Origin: Anaerolineae bacterium
GTDB taxonomy: Bacteria; Chloroflexota; Anaerolineae; Aggregatilineales; Aggregatilineaceae
NCBI GenBank assembly: GCA_023382715.1
Contig: JAHDWP010000018.1
Span: 1 to 64,000, forward strand
Direction of reading: 5' to 3'
Length of the DNA stretch: 64,000 nucleotides
The notes beneath the pieces are model-generated. The model was not told the origin of the DNA. It saw only the letters and a list, made by a program, of their open reading frames with translations, and did not search any database. Positions 50,901-64,000 of this stretch are shown one piece after another (the stretch's first letter is position 1; each line of letters begins with the position of its first letter). The position numbers were made by a program, and so were the translations under genes.

Positions 50901-53900
50901 TGTGCCTGACGGGGATGAAGGTGCCCGATCACACTCGGGCGACGCCGCTGATGTGGGGCCGGACAATGGCCGGGTACGGGGCGTCGAACTCGCGCAGCTC
51001 CACCACGCGGAAGCCGGCGGCGTAGATGGCCGCGCCCGTCCGCCGGGTGAGCTGGCAGCCGTCGCCGACCATGCTCCACGCCGGGTTGATCGCCCGTTGC
51101 GCGCGCAGCGTCGCCGAGCGCGGGGACGCTGCCACGTGCTCCAGGAACAGGAACTGCCCGCCGGGGCGCAGCACACGCTGAATCTCAGCCAGCACCGCTT
51201 CCTGATCGTGCACCGAGCACAGCACGTGCATGGTCACCACCGTGTCGAAGCTGCCCGCTCCGAAAGGCAGGCGCTCGCCCCGTCCACACACCGCGCCCGT
51301 CACCGCGCAGGGCGCGCGCGCCGTGCCATCGCCCATATAGCGGAGCAGGTAGCGATTCGGTTCCAGCAGCGTCACGCGCACGCCAGCCGGATACAGCGCC
51401 AGGTTCACCCCATCGCCCGCCCCAATCTCCAGCACGTCGCCCTGGGCGCGCTTCAGCAGCGGGGCGCGCTCGTTGCGCGTGAGCGCGTCGGAGAAGTCCG
51501 GCATGCCCCGCCGACTGAGCAGCGTATGGTACATCCAGGCGAAGAGTCGCTTGCGCAGAGTCATGGTGTTGTCCCGTGATGAATCGGAAGGCATGGGCTG
51601 GTGCACTGGCTCGCGCCTCGGCGGCCTGGCAGACCGATCAATCTATATAAGAACAGGCTTAGAAAACTTGACAAGAGCGGACTAAACATCTTACAATGCC
51701 AGCACATCGGGCGCGTGCGCCGGATGCCAGCGACACACGAAACGCAAGGGCATCCTGCACGGCGCCCCTGCGCAACCTCACCTGGCCCGGCGCCCGGCGA
51801 GTCGCTGGCAGCCTCTCCATGCGCCCCGCTGACCCTGCCAATGGTGATTATCGGCATGGTAGTGTACATTCTACAACAACGAGGCTCTGAGGGCGTATGG
51901 ATTACCCTGACTACTACCAAGTTCTAGGCGTGGATCGCAGCGCTTCGACGAAGGACATCCGCAAGGCATATCGCCGCCTGGCTCGCCAGTATCATCCAGA
52001 CGTGAATCCCGGCGACAAGCAGGCCGAAACCAAGTTCAAGCAGATCAACGAAGCCCACGAAGTGCTGTCCGACGAAGAAAAGCGGCGCAAATACGACGAG
52101 CTGAGCCAGAGCTACCGCCAGTGGCAGCACATGGGCGGGCAGCCCGGCGGCTTCGACTGGGGAAGCTGGTCCAGCGGGCGGCCTGGCGGCTTTCGCGTCG
52201 AGTTCACCGACACTGACACCGGGGCGGGCGACCCGTTCTCGGACTTCTTCCGCAGCATCTTCGGCGGCATGGGCCAGCCGCAGGCCGGGCAGGGCCGCGC
52301 TTCGCGCGCTGCCTCGCGCGGTCAGGACCTGGAAGTGGTGGCCCACGTCTCCCTGGAAGACGCCTATCGCGGCACCGAGCGCCTGGTGCAGATGGGCCGC
52401 CGCCAGCTTAATGTGAAGATTCCGCGCGGCGCGCGCGACGGGACGCGCGTCCGTTTGCGCGGACAGGGCGAGCGCGGTTATGCTGGCGGGCAGGCGGGCG
52501 ACCTAGATGTGATCGTGCGCGTGGCCAGCCATCCGGTCTTCAAGCGCGATGGCGATGATCTGTTCGCAGACCTCAAAGTGCCGCTGCTGACGGCGGTGCT
52601 CGGCGGGACGGTTCACGCCCCAACGCTGGATGGCGGCGTCACGCTGACCATCAAGCCGGGCACGCAGTCCGGCCAGACAATCCGGCTGCGCGGCAAAGGG
52701 ATGCCGCGTCTGCGCCAGAGCGGCGAGGCCGGCGATCTGTTCGCCCGCGTGCTGGTGCAGGTGCCCGCGCACCTGACCGACGATGAACGCGCGCTGTTCG
52801 AGCGGCTGCGCGCCTTGCAGCCGCGCTGACGCCGCGCCAGTTACCTTACCCCGCCCAGTTGAGACAACGGGCAGGGCCTATGGGAAGGATGGGGAGCAAT
52901 GGGCTGGATTCACGACGATTTCGACTTCGATCCAGACGACGAGTACGGTGCGCCGAGCAGCATGCGCGAACGCCTGACGGGCTTCTTCATAGGGCTGGCG
53001 GTGGGCGTGCTGACGCTGGTGCTCGTCGCCGCGCTGATCGTGACCACGGTGGGCACCTACTTTCTGAACAGCCGAGTCGAGACGGCGCGCCCCGCCCTGC
53101 GCAGCGCCGCGCCCCCGACAGAGGCCGACCTGCGCGCGGCGAACTACCGGCCCAGCGAGTGGATCGAGGTGGACACGCGCCAGGCGATCATCCCCACCCC
53201 CCTTCCCCCGGAGATCATCAGCCAAGCCGATATCGAGCACGCCCTGCTGATCAACCTCTACCTGCGGGTCAATCCTTCGGTGGTCAATATCGAGATCGTC
53301 TCCAGCATTCACACCACAGTGGATGTCGTTGACAGCAGCGGCTCTGGTTTTGTCTATGATACCGCTGGCCACATCGTGACCAACGCGCACGTCGTGCGCG
53401 GTGCCAGGGAGATTCTGGTCACATTCTCGGACGGGTATGTGCTGAATGCCGAGCTGGTCGCTGTGGACGACTACAGCGACCTGGCCGTGATCCGCGTAGA
53501 CCCTGCGCGTGCCCCGCTGGTGCCCGTGCTCCTGGGCGACAGCAACCAGTTGCAGGTCGGCCAGCGCGTCATCGCCATCGGCAACCCCTTCGGGCTGGAT
53601 GGCAGTATGACGGTGGGCATTGTCAGCGCCCTGGGCCGCACGCTGCCCTCGGCGCGGCTGCTCGATCCGGTCTACGATCAGTACAGCAACCCTTCGATCA
53701 TCCAGGTGGATGCAGCGGTCAACCCCGGCAACTCCGGCGGCCCACTGCTGGACTCGTATGGGCAGGTCATCGGCATCAACACGGCCATCCGCACCGAAAA
53801 CGGCGGCTTTCAGGGCATCGCGTTCGCTGTGCCGGTCAACACCATGAAGCGCATCGTGCCCCAGTTGATCACGAAGGGCAGCGTCCAGTATTCGTGGCTG

Positions 53901-56900
53901 GGCATCACTAGCCCGGCAGCCGATGGCGGTTACAGCGTGGCGGCGCTGGCCGACGAGCTGAATCTTCCTGTCCGCAATGGCATCCTGGTCAGCGACGTGA
54001 CGCCCAGCTCGCCCGCCGCCCGCGCCGGGCTGCGCGCCGGGACGCAGACAACGACCATACGCGGCATGCCCATCCCGACGGACGCCGACATCATCGTGGC
54101 CGTCAACGGGCAGATGGTCCGCGACATTGACAGCCTGGTCGCCTACCTGGTGGAGAACACCTCGCCGGGCGACACCATCACGCTGACCATCGTGCGCGGC
54201 GGCCAGATGCTCGACCTGGACGTGACGCTGGGAATCCGGCCCTGACGGGAGGAGGTGCAGCATTGACCATCCCCTCTGACGAACCGTGCTATTCCATCAG
54301 CGTAGTCGCCCAGATGGTGGACCTGCACCCGCAGACGTTGCGCAATTACGAGCAGCTTGGCCTGGTAGTCCCGCAGCGCAGCGAGGGCAATCGCCGCCTG
54401 TACTCCGCCGCCGAGGTCGAGCGACTGCGCAAAATCAGCCGCCTGACGCAGGAGTTAGGCGTCAACCTGGCCGGGGTGGAGGTCATCCTGCACATGGCCG
54501 AGCAGATCGAAAGCCTGCAAATGCAGATCGCCACCCTGGAGACGCGGCTGTCCACCGTGGCTGAGGACGCTGAACGTCTCTCTCAATCCCCGCTCCAGCC
54601 GAGCTAGAGGAGGACGATCTGACAGGCAGCTCTCCTCTTCCCCTGGCTTAGCCGGGGGAAAGGATGGACAGGTTTTTAGGCTGGCCTGGGGCGGCTCTTC
54701 ACTTGACCTCACCCCCGCTTGGCGCTGGCACGCCTCGCCGCCCCCTCTCTGTCTACGGAGAGGGGGCAAGCCGAGCGCAGCGAGGCTGGGGGTGAGGTAA
54801 ACAAGCCGCCATCTTCATGCTTCCCGCGTCGCTGTCCGCCCCTGAATTGGCCGGGGAAAGGGGCGTTGCGACAACTGCCTGACAACCGGATTCGTGAACC
54901 GCGCGAAAGGACTGCCCATGCCGCCCACGCACATCCTGCCCCGCCTGGCGATCAACACCGACCTGGCGCATATCATCCTGGTCAAGTTCCTGCGCGACGC
55001 TGTGCACAAGGTCGGCTTCGAGCGCGCGGTGATCGCCCTCAGCGGCGGCCTCGACTCGGCGCTGGTCGCTTACCTGATCGCCGAGGCAATTGGGCCACAG
55101 AACGTCCTGGCGCTGCGGATGCCCTACAAAACCTCCTCCCCGGACAGCCTGGCCGACGCCCAGGCCGTGGTGGACGCCCTGGGCGTGCGCTGCGACACGG
55201 TGGACATCACGCCGATGGTAGACCCGCTGCTGGCCCGCTTCCCAGACGCGAGCGCGCTGCGCCGGGGCAACATCATGGCGCGGATGCGCATGGTGGTGCT
55301 CTACGATCAGTCGGCGGCCTTCGGCGGGCTGGTGATCGGCACGAGCAACAAGACCGAGACGCTGCTCGGCTATTCCACCATCTACGGCGACAACGCCGCC
55401 GCTGTACAGCCCATCGCCGACCTGTATAAAGCGCAGGTGCGCCAGCTTGCGGCGGCGCTCGATCTGCCGCCCCCCATCCTGACCAAGCCCCCTTCGGCAG
55501 ACCTGTGGGCAGGCCAGACCGATGAAGGCGAGCTAGGCTTCACCTACGACCTGGCCGACCAGGTGCTCTACCTGCTGGTGGATGAGCGCTACGCAGTGGA
55601 CGAGGTGGCCGCCGAGGGGTTCGAGCGCGATTTCGTGGCGCGCATCTGGCGACAGGTGCGCCTCAATCACTACAAGCGCACCATGCCCAACGTGGCCAAG
55701 CTGAGCACGCGCAGCGTCGGCCACGACTTCCTCTACCTGCGCGACTGGAGCGGCTGAGCGGCGGGCTAACTGATGCGCGTCGCCTGCTGATGTATTTCAG
55801 CGGCGATAGCCCACACGGCGTCGAGCGGCCCGAACTGGCGCACGGCGGCGGCCCGGCGCGCCAGGCCCGGCGCGCCCTCGGCCAGCCAGGCCGCGACGGT
55901 GTCTGCCACAGCAGCAGGGCCAGGCGCATAAGCGCCCAACTGGTGGCGCAGCACGAAAGCCACGTTCCCCTCTTCCTGGCCGGGCACCGCCCCGCTGAGC
56001 ACGACCGGCAGCCCCACCGCGCACGCCTCGCCGATGGTCGCCGGGCCGGCCTTCGTCACCAGGATGTCGGCGGCAGCCATCAGCTCCGGCATGGTGTGCA
56101 CGAACGACGTGATCAGCGTCGGCTGGCACCAGGGCACCTTCTCCAGCCGCCGCCGCAGCGCGCGGTTGCGCCCGGCCACGACGACGAACTGCATATCCAG
56201 GCGGCGCGCGTTGAGCGCCCTGGCGATGCGATAGACCGGCCCCATGCCCTCGCCCCCGCCCACCAACACAACCGCCGGCAGCCGGGGATGCAAGCCCAGC
56301 ATCCGCCGCGCCTCGTCCTTGCCCGGCAGCCCATTGAGGAAGCGCGGGTGCACGAGCGGGCCGGTCAGGCGCAACTGCGCGGGCGAAAGGCCGTAGACCA
56401 GCCCGCGCGCGTAGGCGTCCGGCGTGGGCACCAGGCAGCGATCAACTTCCGGCTCGAACCACCAGGCGTGCGTCGTCACCAGGTCGGTGACCACCGTCAC
56501 GAAAGGCGGGCGCGGCCCGGGCTGTGCCCGCAGCGCACGCATGGTCGGGTACGAGAACAGCGCGTGCACGCACACAAAGACATCGCCCGGATGTTCCGCG
56601 AGCATCCGCCGCAGCCCTCGGCCCCACAGATGGTTCAGGACGTCCATCACCAGCCGCGATCGATCCGGCGCATCGGTCAGGCGAAAGCTCAGCCCCCAAC
56701 TGCGCCGCGCCCGATTGACCCAGCGAGGATATAGTTCCGGCAGGTACTTGAAGGGGAACGGCGTATAGCGCCGGGGGACATCTACCAGTTCGCACAGGTA
56801 CTCGCCAGGATAGCGCTCTTGCAGCCCGGCGCGGATGGCGCTGGCCGCCGCGCGGTGGCCCGCGCCGGTATCGGACATCAGGAAGACGACGCGCTTAGGG

Positions 56901-59900
56901 CGCATGGCCCGCGCCTCTCCAGATCACCGGCGCAATCGAGCGGCCCGCCATCACCCACCTCCCGCCTCGTCACCGCGCAGGATGGCCTTCACCGCGCGCT
57001 CGAACTTGCGCCGGGGCAGCATGATCCGCCGGTCGCAACTCAGACAGCGCAGGCCAATGTCGGCTCCCACGCGATAGACGCGCCAGCGGTCGCCGCCGCA
57101 GGCGTGCGGTTTGCGCGTGCGCACGATGTCCCCGATCTGAACGTCCAGCGGCATGAGGTCTTTCCCGGCGCTCGCCCGCAGCTTCCAGCACCGCATGGCG
57201 CAGCGCGCGCATGCGCCCTATTATACCCGCTTGGGCAAACAAACTTGAAGACCGCGAGCGTCCGCGCTTATAATCCATCTGCCAACGAAGAAACCTGGCG
57301 CAGGAGAGAGACGGATGGGCGATTTTCAGTTCGGAATGGTGGGGCTGGGTGTGATGGGCGCCAACCTGGCGCGCAACCTAGCCGCGCACGGCTACCGCGT
57401 GGCCGGCTACGATCTGGACGCCGGGCAGCGCGCTGCCTTCGGCAGGGGTGCAGCGGACGACGCGCTCCAGAGCTTCGCCGAAGTCGCTTCCTTCCTCGCC
57501 GCGCTGGAAGCTCCGCGCCGCGTCATCCTGCTCGTGCCGTCGAGCGCCGTAGATAGCGCCGTCGCCGCGCTGACCCCGCACCTGGCGCGCGGCGACCTGC
57601 TGCTGGACCTGGGCAACAGCTTCTTCCTCGACACGGAGCGGCGCTCGGCAGGGCTGGAGCGAGCCGGATTCCTGTTCCTGGGCAGCGGCGTCTCCGGCGG
57701 GGAGCAGGGCGCGCTGCATGGTCCCTCGCTGATGCCGGGCGGCCAGCGCGAAGCCTACGCCCTGGTGCAGGAAGCGTTCGAGGCCATCGCCGCGCAGGTG
57801 AACGGCGAGCCGTGCGCAGCGTATATCGGGCCGCGCGGGGCCGGGCACTATGTCAAGATGGTGCACAACGGCATTGAGTATGGAGTGATGCAGGTCATCG
57901 CCGAAGCCTACGACCTGCTGCGCCGGGGCGCAGGCGCGGCGGCGGACGAGCTGCACAGCCTGTTCGCTGCGTGGAATCGCGCCGAACTGAACGCCTACCT
58001 GATCGAGATCACGGCGGCCATCTTCGCCCGGCACGACGCCGAGACCGGTCAGCCGCTGGTTGAGCTGATCCTCGATGAAGCGCGGCAGAAGGGCACCGGC
58101 AAATGGACGAGCCAGAACGCGCTCGACCTGGGCGTGCCCACGCCCACGATCAACGCCGCCGTCGAAGCGCGCATCCTGTCCGCCCTGAAAGAGGAACGCC
58201 TCGCCGCCGAGCGCGCCTTCTCCGGCCCCGATCCCGTCTATCGGGGCGACCGGGCCGCGCTGATCGAGGGCGTGCGCGCGGCGCTCTACGCCTCCATCCT
58301 GACCGCCTACGCGCAGGGACTCGCCCTGATGCAGGAAGCCAGCCGGGAGTACGACTACGACCTGAACCTGGAGACCATCGCCCGCATCTGGCGCGGCGGG
58401 TGCATCATCCGCGCCGCCCTGCTCGAGGACATCCGCCGGGCGTACACGGCCCGTCCAGACCTGCCCAACATGCTGCTGGCCGAGCCGTTTCGGACGCAGA
58501 TCGTTGAGCGGCAGGCGGCCTGGCGGCAGGTCGTGGCGACGGCGACGGGGCTGGGCATTCCCGTGCCGGGCATGGCGGCGGCGCTGGCCTACTTCGACGC
58601 CTACCGCAGCGGGCGGCTGCCCGCCAACCTGACCCAGGCGCAGCGCGACTACTTCGGCGCGCACACCTACCGCCGCATAGATCGGGCGGGCACGTTTCAC
58701 ACCGAGTGGGAAGCGTGAGCCGAACGGCTGGCTCGCGCACTGCACCGCACTCTTGAGGAGGCAGCAGTCTGATGGCACGTGTCGGATACATTGGCCTGGG
58801 CTTGATGGGATCGGGCATGGCCCGCAACCTGCTCAAAGCGGGGCACACGCTCGTCGTTCACAACCGCAGCCGGGCCATTGTCGAGCAGCTTGCCAGCGAG
58901 GGCGCCATCGCCGCGACCTCACCGCGCGAGGTGGCCGCGCAGAGCGACTTCGTCTGCACCAACCTGCCGGACTCGCCCGATGTCGAGCAGGTCGCCCTGG
59001 GGCCGAACGGCATCATCGAGGGCGCGCGCCCCGGCCTGATCTTCATGGATCACAGCACGATCAAGCCGGAGACGGCGCGCCACATCGCTGCTGAGTTCGC
59101 CACAGCGGGCGTGCTGGCGCTCGATGCGCCGGTCAGCGGCGGGGATGTTGGCGCGCGCGCCGGCACGCTGAGCATCATGGTCGGCGGCCCGCGCGAAGCC
59201 TTCGAGCGCGCCCTGCCCCTGCTGGAGGCGATGGGCAAGACGATCATCTGGGTGGGCGAGAGCGGCGCCGGCCAGATCGCCAAAGTCGCCAACCAGACCG
59301 TCGTCGCCGGGACGATGGTGGCCATGGCCGAGGCACTGGTGCTCGCCCAGAAAGCCGGAGTCGATCCGGAGCGCGTCGTCCAGGCGATCAGTCGCGGCGC
59401 GGCGCAGTGCTGGGCGCTGGACACCAAGCCGCCCAAGCTGTTCAGGCGCGACCTGTCGCCCGGCTTCAAAGCCTACATGCAGGCCAAAGACCTCAAGATC
59501 GTCATAGACACAGGCCGGGCCTACCACGTCGCCATGCCGCTGACCGCCGTCGCCCACCAGTTGTACGAAGCGCTGGTCGGCATGGGCAACGGCGATCTGG
59601 ACAACAGCGCCGTGATCACCGTGCTGGAGGCGCTGGCGGGCGTCGTCGTGGGGCAGGCGTCCGATGGAGCGGCTTCCTCGTGACGGCGCGCGCGGCACAG
59701 CGCCGAGCCGGAAGACAGGAGAGCGCCGGTGAATTTCTTCTCGCCTGAAGTGCTGATCGGGCGCGTGATCGGCCTGGTGATCGGCTTCACGCTGCACGAG
59801 TGGGCGCACGCCTGGACGGCCTACCGCCTGGGCGACAACACCGCCTACACCCAGGGACGGCTGACGCTCAGCCCGCGCGCGCACATCGAGCCGATGGGCA

Positions 59901-62900
59901 TCATCCTGGCGCTGATCGCCGGCTTCGGCTGGGCCAGGCCGGTGCCGGTCAACCCGCGCGCCTTCTACCCCCACGAAAAGCGCGGGTTGGTCATTGTCTC
60001 GCTGGCCGGGCCGCTGATGAACCTGTTGGTCGCGCTAGCCGCCGGCGTGCTGATCCGGCTGCTGACCGTCGGGGGGCTGTTCGAGGGGGCGCGCATCCTG
60101 GTCGGCAGCGGGGAGATTATTCAGCGAGGCGTGGGGACGGCAGGCGCGCTCACCTTCGTCTATAACGTGCTCGGCACGATAGTGCTGTTCAACCTGGTGC
60201 TGTGCCTGTTCAACCTGATCCCGCTGGCCCCGCTCGATGGCTACAAGATCGCGGTGGGCACGCTGCCCCGCGAGCAGGCCAGCGCGCTGATCCGCTACGA
60301 GCGCGAGACGACGCTGGCCCTGATGCTGCTCATCCTGCTCGGCGCGATGTCCAGCGGGGGGTTCAGCCCGCTGTGGGCGATTCTCGGCCCGCCGCTGCGC
60401 TTCCTGTACGAGCTGTTCGCCGGGTTCTACCCCGTGTTCTAGCCGGATGAGCGCCGCGTATCGCTTCCGGCAGGGCGTGCGGGCACTGGTTGCTTGGGCG
60501 CGCCCAGTAGACGACGCGCTGGCCCGCGCGCACCTGACTCCGCCGCTCTATACGCTCTACCGGCGGATGCGCCGGTCGGAGCGGCAGCACAGCCTGCGCG
60601 TGCTGCGCGATCTGCTGGCCGCCGGGCACACCCACCCGGACCTGCTGGCGGCGGCTTTGCTGCACGACGTGGGCAAGAGCGGCGTGCGCTTCTCGCTGCC
60701 GGAGAAGGTGCTCGTCGTGCTGGTCAAGGCGCTCGCACCGCGCCGCTATCGCGCCTGGAGCAGCGGCCCGGCGACGGGCTGGCGGCTACCTTTTGCCGTC
60801 AGCGGGCAGCACCCGGCCTGGGGCGCAGACATGGCCAGGCAGGCGGGGGCGTCCCCGCTGACCGTCGCGCTGATTCGCCGCCACGCCGAGCCGCCGCCCG
60901 ATCCGCCGCGCGGCGAGACGGAGCGGCTGCTGCTGGCGCTGCGAGCCGTTGATGACCGGAATTGATCGCGCCCTGGCCAGTAGAGGTTATTGGTGATGTG
61001 ATTGGTTGTTGGTGAGAGCGGCCCAACGCCGCGTATGCACCCTCACGACCAATAACCAGTCACCGGAAACCCTTCCACCCAGAGACTATCGAGGATATTG
61101 CCATGCACGTCACCCTCAGCATTATCGGACTCGACCGCATCAGCACGTCGTTTGCGCTGGCGCTCAAGCGCTACCAGGGCCAGCCGAAGGCCCAGCACAC
61201 CTTCACCGTCACCGGCAGCGACGCCAGCCCCCAGGTGATGAAAGCTGCCGAGAAGGTGGGCGCCATTGACAAATCCGACCGCAAGCCGTCCAAAGCCGTG
61301 GCCAACGCCGAGCTGATCATCGTCCGGTGTCCGCCCGGCAGCCTGGCGGAGACTTACGAGGAGTTCGGGCCGGCGCTGAAGCCGGGCGCGGTGGTGCTCG
61401 ACCTGGGCGACCTGAAAGAGCCGGTCATCGCCCAGGCGCGGCAGCATTTCCCGGCTAACGAGCGCGGGGAAAGCCTGGCCTACATCGTCGGCGTGACGCC
61501 TATTGTCAACGTGAGCGGGCTGTACACCGGCGGGATCGGCCCGGAAGCGGCGAGCGCCGATCTGCTGGACGAGGCGGAGTGCCTGGTTATGCCGGACACG
61601 CAGTGCCCCAGCGAAGCGATCCGGCTGACCGAAGACGTGATCCGGCTGGCGGGGGGTGTGCCGCGCTTCATGGACCCCGCCGAGCACGATGCGCTGGCCG
61701 CGGCGACGGAGCAGCTACCCGCGCTGCTGGGCGCGGCGCTGTTCTACACGCTTCAGCAGTCCGGGGGCTGGCCCGACCTGCGGCGCATGGTCAACCCGAC
61801 GCTTGCCCTGGCCTTCCAGTCGCTGCGCACGCAGACGCCCAACGACCTGCACATGGCTTTCTCCCACAACCGTGCCAACCTGGCCCGCCACCTGGAAGGA
61901 ATGATCAACGTGCTGAACGAGCTGCGGGCGGCGCTTGCCGCCGGCGACAGCGACAAGCTCGCCGCCTTCCTGGCGCTGGTCGGTCAGGAATGGGAGAAGT
62001 GGGACGGCAGACGGTATAGTGGCAAGTGGGAAGAGAATCCCCAGATCGAGAAGATGCCTGGCCTGTTCACCTCAATGGGCGGCTTCCTGACCATGCCGCG
62101 CAGAAAGCCGACCGGCGACGAGGACTGAGCGCCATTGCCTGCCGTAAGGTTAGGGGCGAGTTTTCAAACCCGTCCCTGCAAACACCTTGCGCGCTCATCG
62201 GGGGAAGGAGAGCGGGAGTGTATGGGAGTCGAACCCACCGCGGCCCGCACCGAGCGGCCCGCCGCCGATTTTGAAGACCGGGAAGCCCACCGGGACTCAT
62301 ACACCCCCGCCAAGACTATACCGCAGGGGCAGGCCATTGGCCAGGCCAATTCAATTGAACCGCTGAGGCGCAGAGCAGAGCTTGAGGGATTCCCCGCCTT
62401 TCCGCGGCGCTCTTCGCGCCTCGGCGGTGAATCGTGTCCCTGTCCCGGCTAGAGCAGCCGCTCCCACTGCCCCGACCCCAACACGCGCTCATCGCCCGCG
62501 CGCCGGGTGATGCCCAGCGCGTCCAGCCGCTCCAGAAAGTCGAGCGCGTAGCGGCGCGTCGTCTGAAAGCGGTCGCGCAGCACGGCCACGGTCAGCGTCT
62601 CGCCGCGCGCCAGCGTCTCGCGGGCGAAGGCGATCCACTCGCGCAGTACATCGGGCGTCAGCAGCACGTCATCGCTGATGCGCACCAGATCACCGCGCTC
62701 CACCAGGCTGGCCAGCACGTCATTGGTCACGAACTCAAGCGCCTGGCCCGCCGTCGGCGGCAGGTACGGCGCGCGGGCGAACTCGCGCAGCAGCCGGGCA
62801 ATCCCCTCTTGCTGCGCCGCCGAGTAACGCACCTCGTGGCCGGGCAGGCGGACCGACCCATTGGCCGCCAGCGTCACCGCCCCCTCGGCGACCATCTCCG

Positions 62901-64000
62901 CCAGCGCGCTCTCGAACACGTCCAGACCCAGGCGCATCTGGCCGCGCAGGGCGTCGCGCGGCAGCCCGGCGCGCAACGGTTCGGCGCTGTGCAGGCGTGC
63001 CAGCGCGCGCTGTGCCCGCTCCACCAGGCGCTCCCAGCTTGCCGCGTGGATCACCCATCCCTCACCCAGCACGCGCACCGCACCCACTGCCTGCGCGCTT
63101 TCCAGTTGGGCGGGGGTGAGCGCGGACTCCTTCAGCGGCACCGGCCCCGCCTGCCGAGCGAGCGCCACCAGCGCGATCTGCAGCGGATCGCCGCCGCGCA
63201 GCGCCTCCAGCCGGGCGAGCACTTCCGGACGGAAGCGCTTCCAGCGGCGACCGGGCGCAACATCCAGCACCGCCCCGCCGCCGACCGTCTCGGCTGGCGA
63301 GGCGCGGCGCAGGATGAAACGGTCGCCGCGCGCAGCAACTACCGGGGACTCCAGGCGCACCTGAATCCACGCCTCTTCGCCGGGCAGGACGCGCTCCTTG
63401 TCCAGCAGGCGGACGCGGCCCAGCACTTCTGCCGCGCCGACGAAGAACTTGACCGGATCGTCGTGCTCCAGCGGCAGGTGTGCGTCCGGCAGGTAGCGCA
63501 GCCGCGCGTCGAGCAGCGTTGTCGGCTGCCAGGCACCGGGCAATCCCAGCACATCGCCGCGCCGGAGCGTGTCCCTGTCTACGCCGCGCAGGTTGATCGC
63601 CAGGCGTCGGCCCGGCGTCGCTCGCTCGATGCTCTCCTCGTGCGACTGCATCCCGCGCACGCGCGCCCGCACGCCCGCCGGCTGAATCTCGACCTCCTGC
63701 CCGACTATCAGCGCCCCGTCGAGCAACGTGCCCGTCACCACGACGCCAAACCCGCTGATGGTGAACACGCGGTCAATGGGCAGGCGCGGGTTGCCCAGGT
63801 CGGCGCGCGGCGGCTGGTGCGCCAGCACGTCTGCCAGCGCCGCGACCAGATCGCCCAGTCCCTCGCCCGTGTGTGCGGAGACGGGGATGATCGGCTGGCC
63901 ATCGAGCACCGTGCCGTGCACCGTCTCCATGATGTCAAGCTGCACCAGCTCCAGCCAGTCCGGGTCGCGGACCAGGTCCATCTTGGTCAGAGCGATCAGC

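Overview
GENERAL. This is a GC-rich (roughly two-thirds G+C by eye), gene-dense chromosomal segment of a free-living bacterium. It carries 53 protein genes, one tRNA, one riboswitch and a heavy load of non-coding inverted repeats. Gene content and style point to the phylum Chloroflexota, probably Anaerolineae or a relative. The pointers are NBR1-type Ig domains on an M23 peptidase, a class A PBP with a very long cytoplasmic N-terminus, secreted proteins with Pro/Thr linkers, DUF951, an HspR-type regulator behind a DnaJ/HtrA pair, many GAF/receiver histidine kinases and a MGDG-synthase-like glycosyltransferase. The placement is inference; no rRNA or marker phylogeny could be run. I see no phage, insertion sequence with transposase, CRISPR array or plasmid function.

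LAYOUT. 0.7-3.6 kb: WecG-type and GT4 glycosyltransferases and a nicotinamidase-like hydrolase. 3.6-5.5 kb (minus): a methyltransferase and two tandem GNATs. 5.9-8.1 kb: GT2 plus GT39-like membrane glycosyltransferase behind a near-consensus promoter. 8.2-10.5 kb: zwf and pgl. 10.8-12.8 kb: an internally duplicated solute-binding protein and a STAS protein. 13.4-15.4 kb: a PhoB/PhoR-like pair behind a Pho-box-like array. 15.5-19.5 kb: M23/NBR1-Ig protein and a secreted hydrolase. 19.8-22.0 kb (minus): icd and two thioredoxin-fold proteins. 22.4-25.5 kb: CPBP protease and a triple-GAF kinase. 25.7-31.2 kb (minus): HAD hydrolase, two peptidase-MA-like proteins (one without its zinc motif), rlmN, a MoaD-like protein and an AhpD-like protein. 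31.5-34.8 kb: SAM-I riboswitch and metK, methyltransferase, MaoC. 35.1-39.1 kb: PBP1. 39.4-46.7 kb: double GNAT, a Ser/Thr kinase fused to a response regulator, two lipoproteins, PadR, a receiver/kinase hybrid. 47.2-51.6 kb: DUF2207, winged helix/zinc ribbon, PP2C, methyltransferase. 51.7-54.6 kb: a stress operon DnaJ-HtrA-HspR with a HAIR-like operator. 54.9-62.1 kb: nadE, lipid glycosyltransferase, DUF951, gnd, a paralogous dehydrogenase, site-2 protease, HD protein, a TyrA-like protein. 62.2-64.0 kb (minus): tRNA-Sec and the 3' part of selB.

HOW IT WORKS TOGETHER. The window encodes a full oxidative pentose phosphate branch (zwf, pgl, gnd) in two places, NADP-isocitrate dehydrogenase, NAD and SAM synthesis, and part of the selenocysteine machinery. 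Signalling is rich: three histidine kinases, one orthodox response regulator, one kinase-receiver-HTH fusion, a PP2C phosphatase and a STAS protein. Envelope functions (PBP1, M23, glycosyltransferases, HtrA, site-2 and CPBP proteases) are scattered among them.

REPEATS. Almost every intergenic gap over 200 bp is filled by short elements with terminal inverted repeats and no coding capacity. At least three families (here A, B with nested C, and F) look like MITEs. Another (D) is a large imperfect palindrome, and a fourth (E) forms hairpins, one of them between convergent genes. One gene stop codon lies inside a repeat remnant. This repeat system is the most striking structure not explained by the genes.
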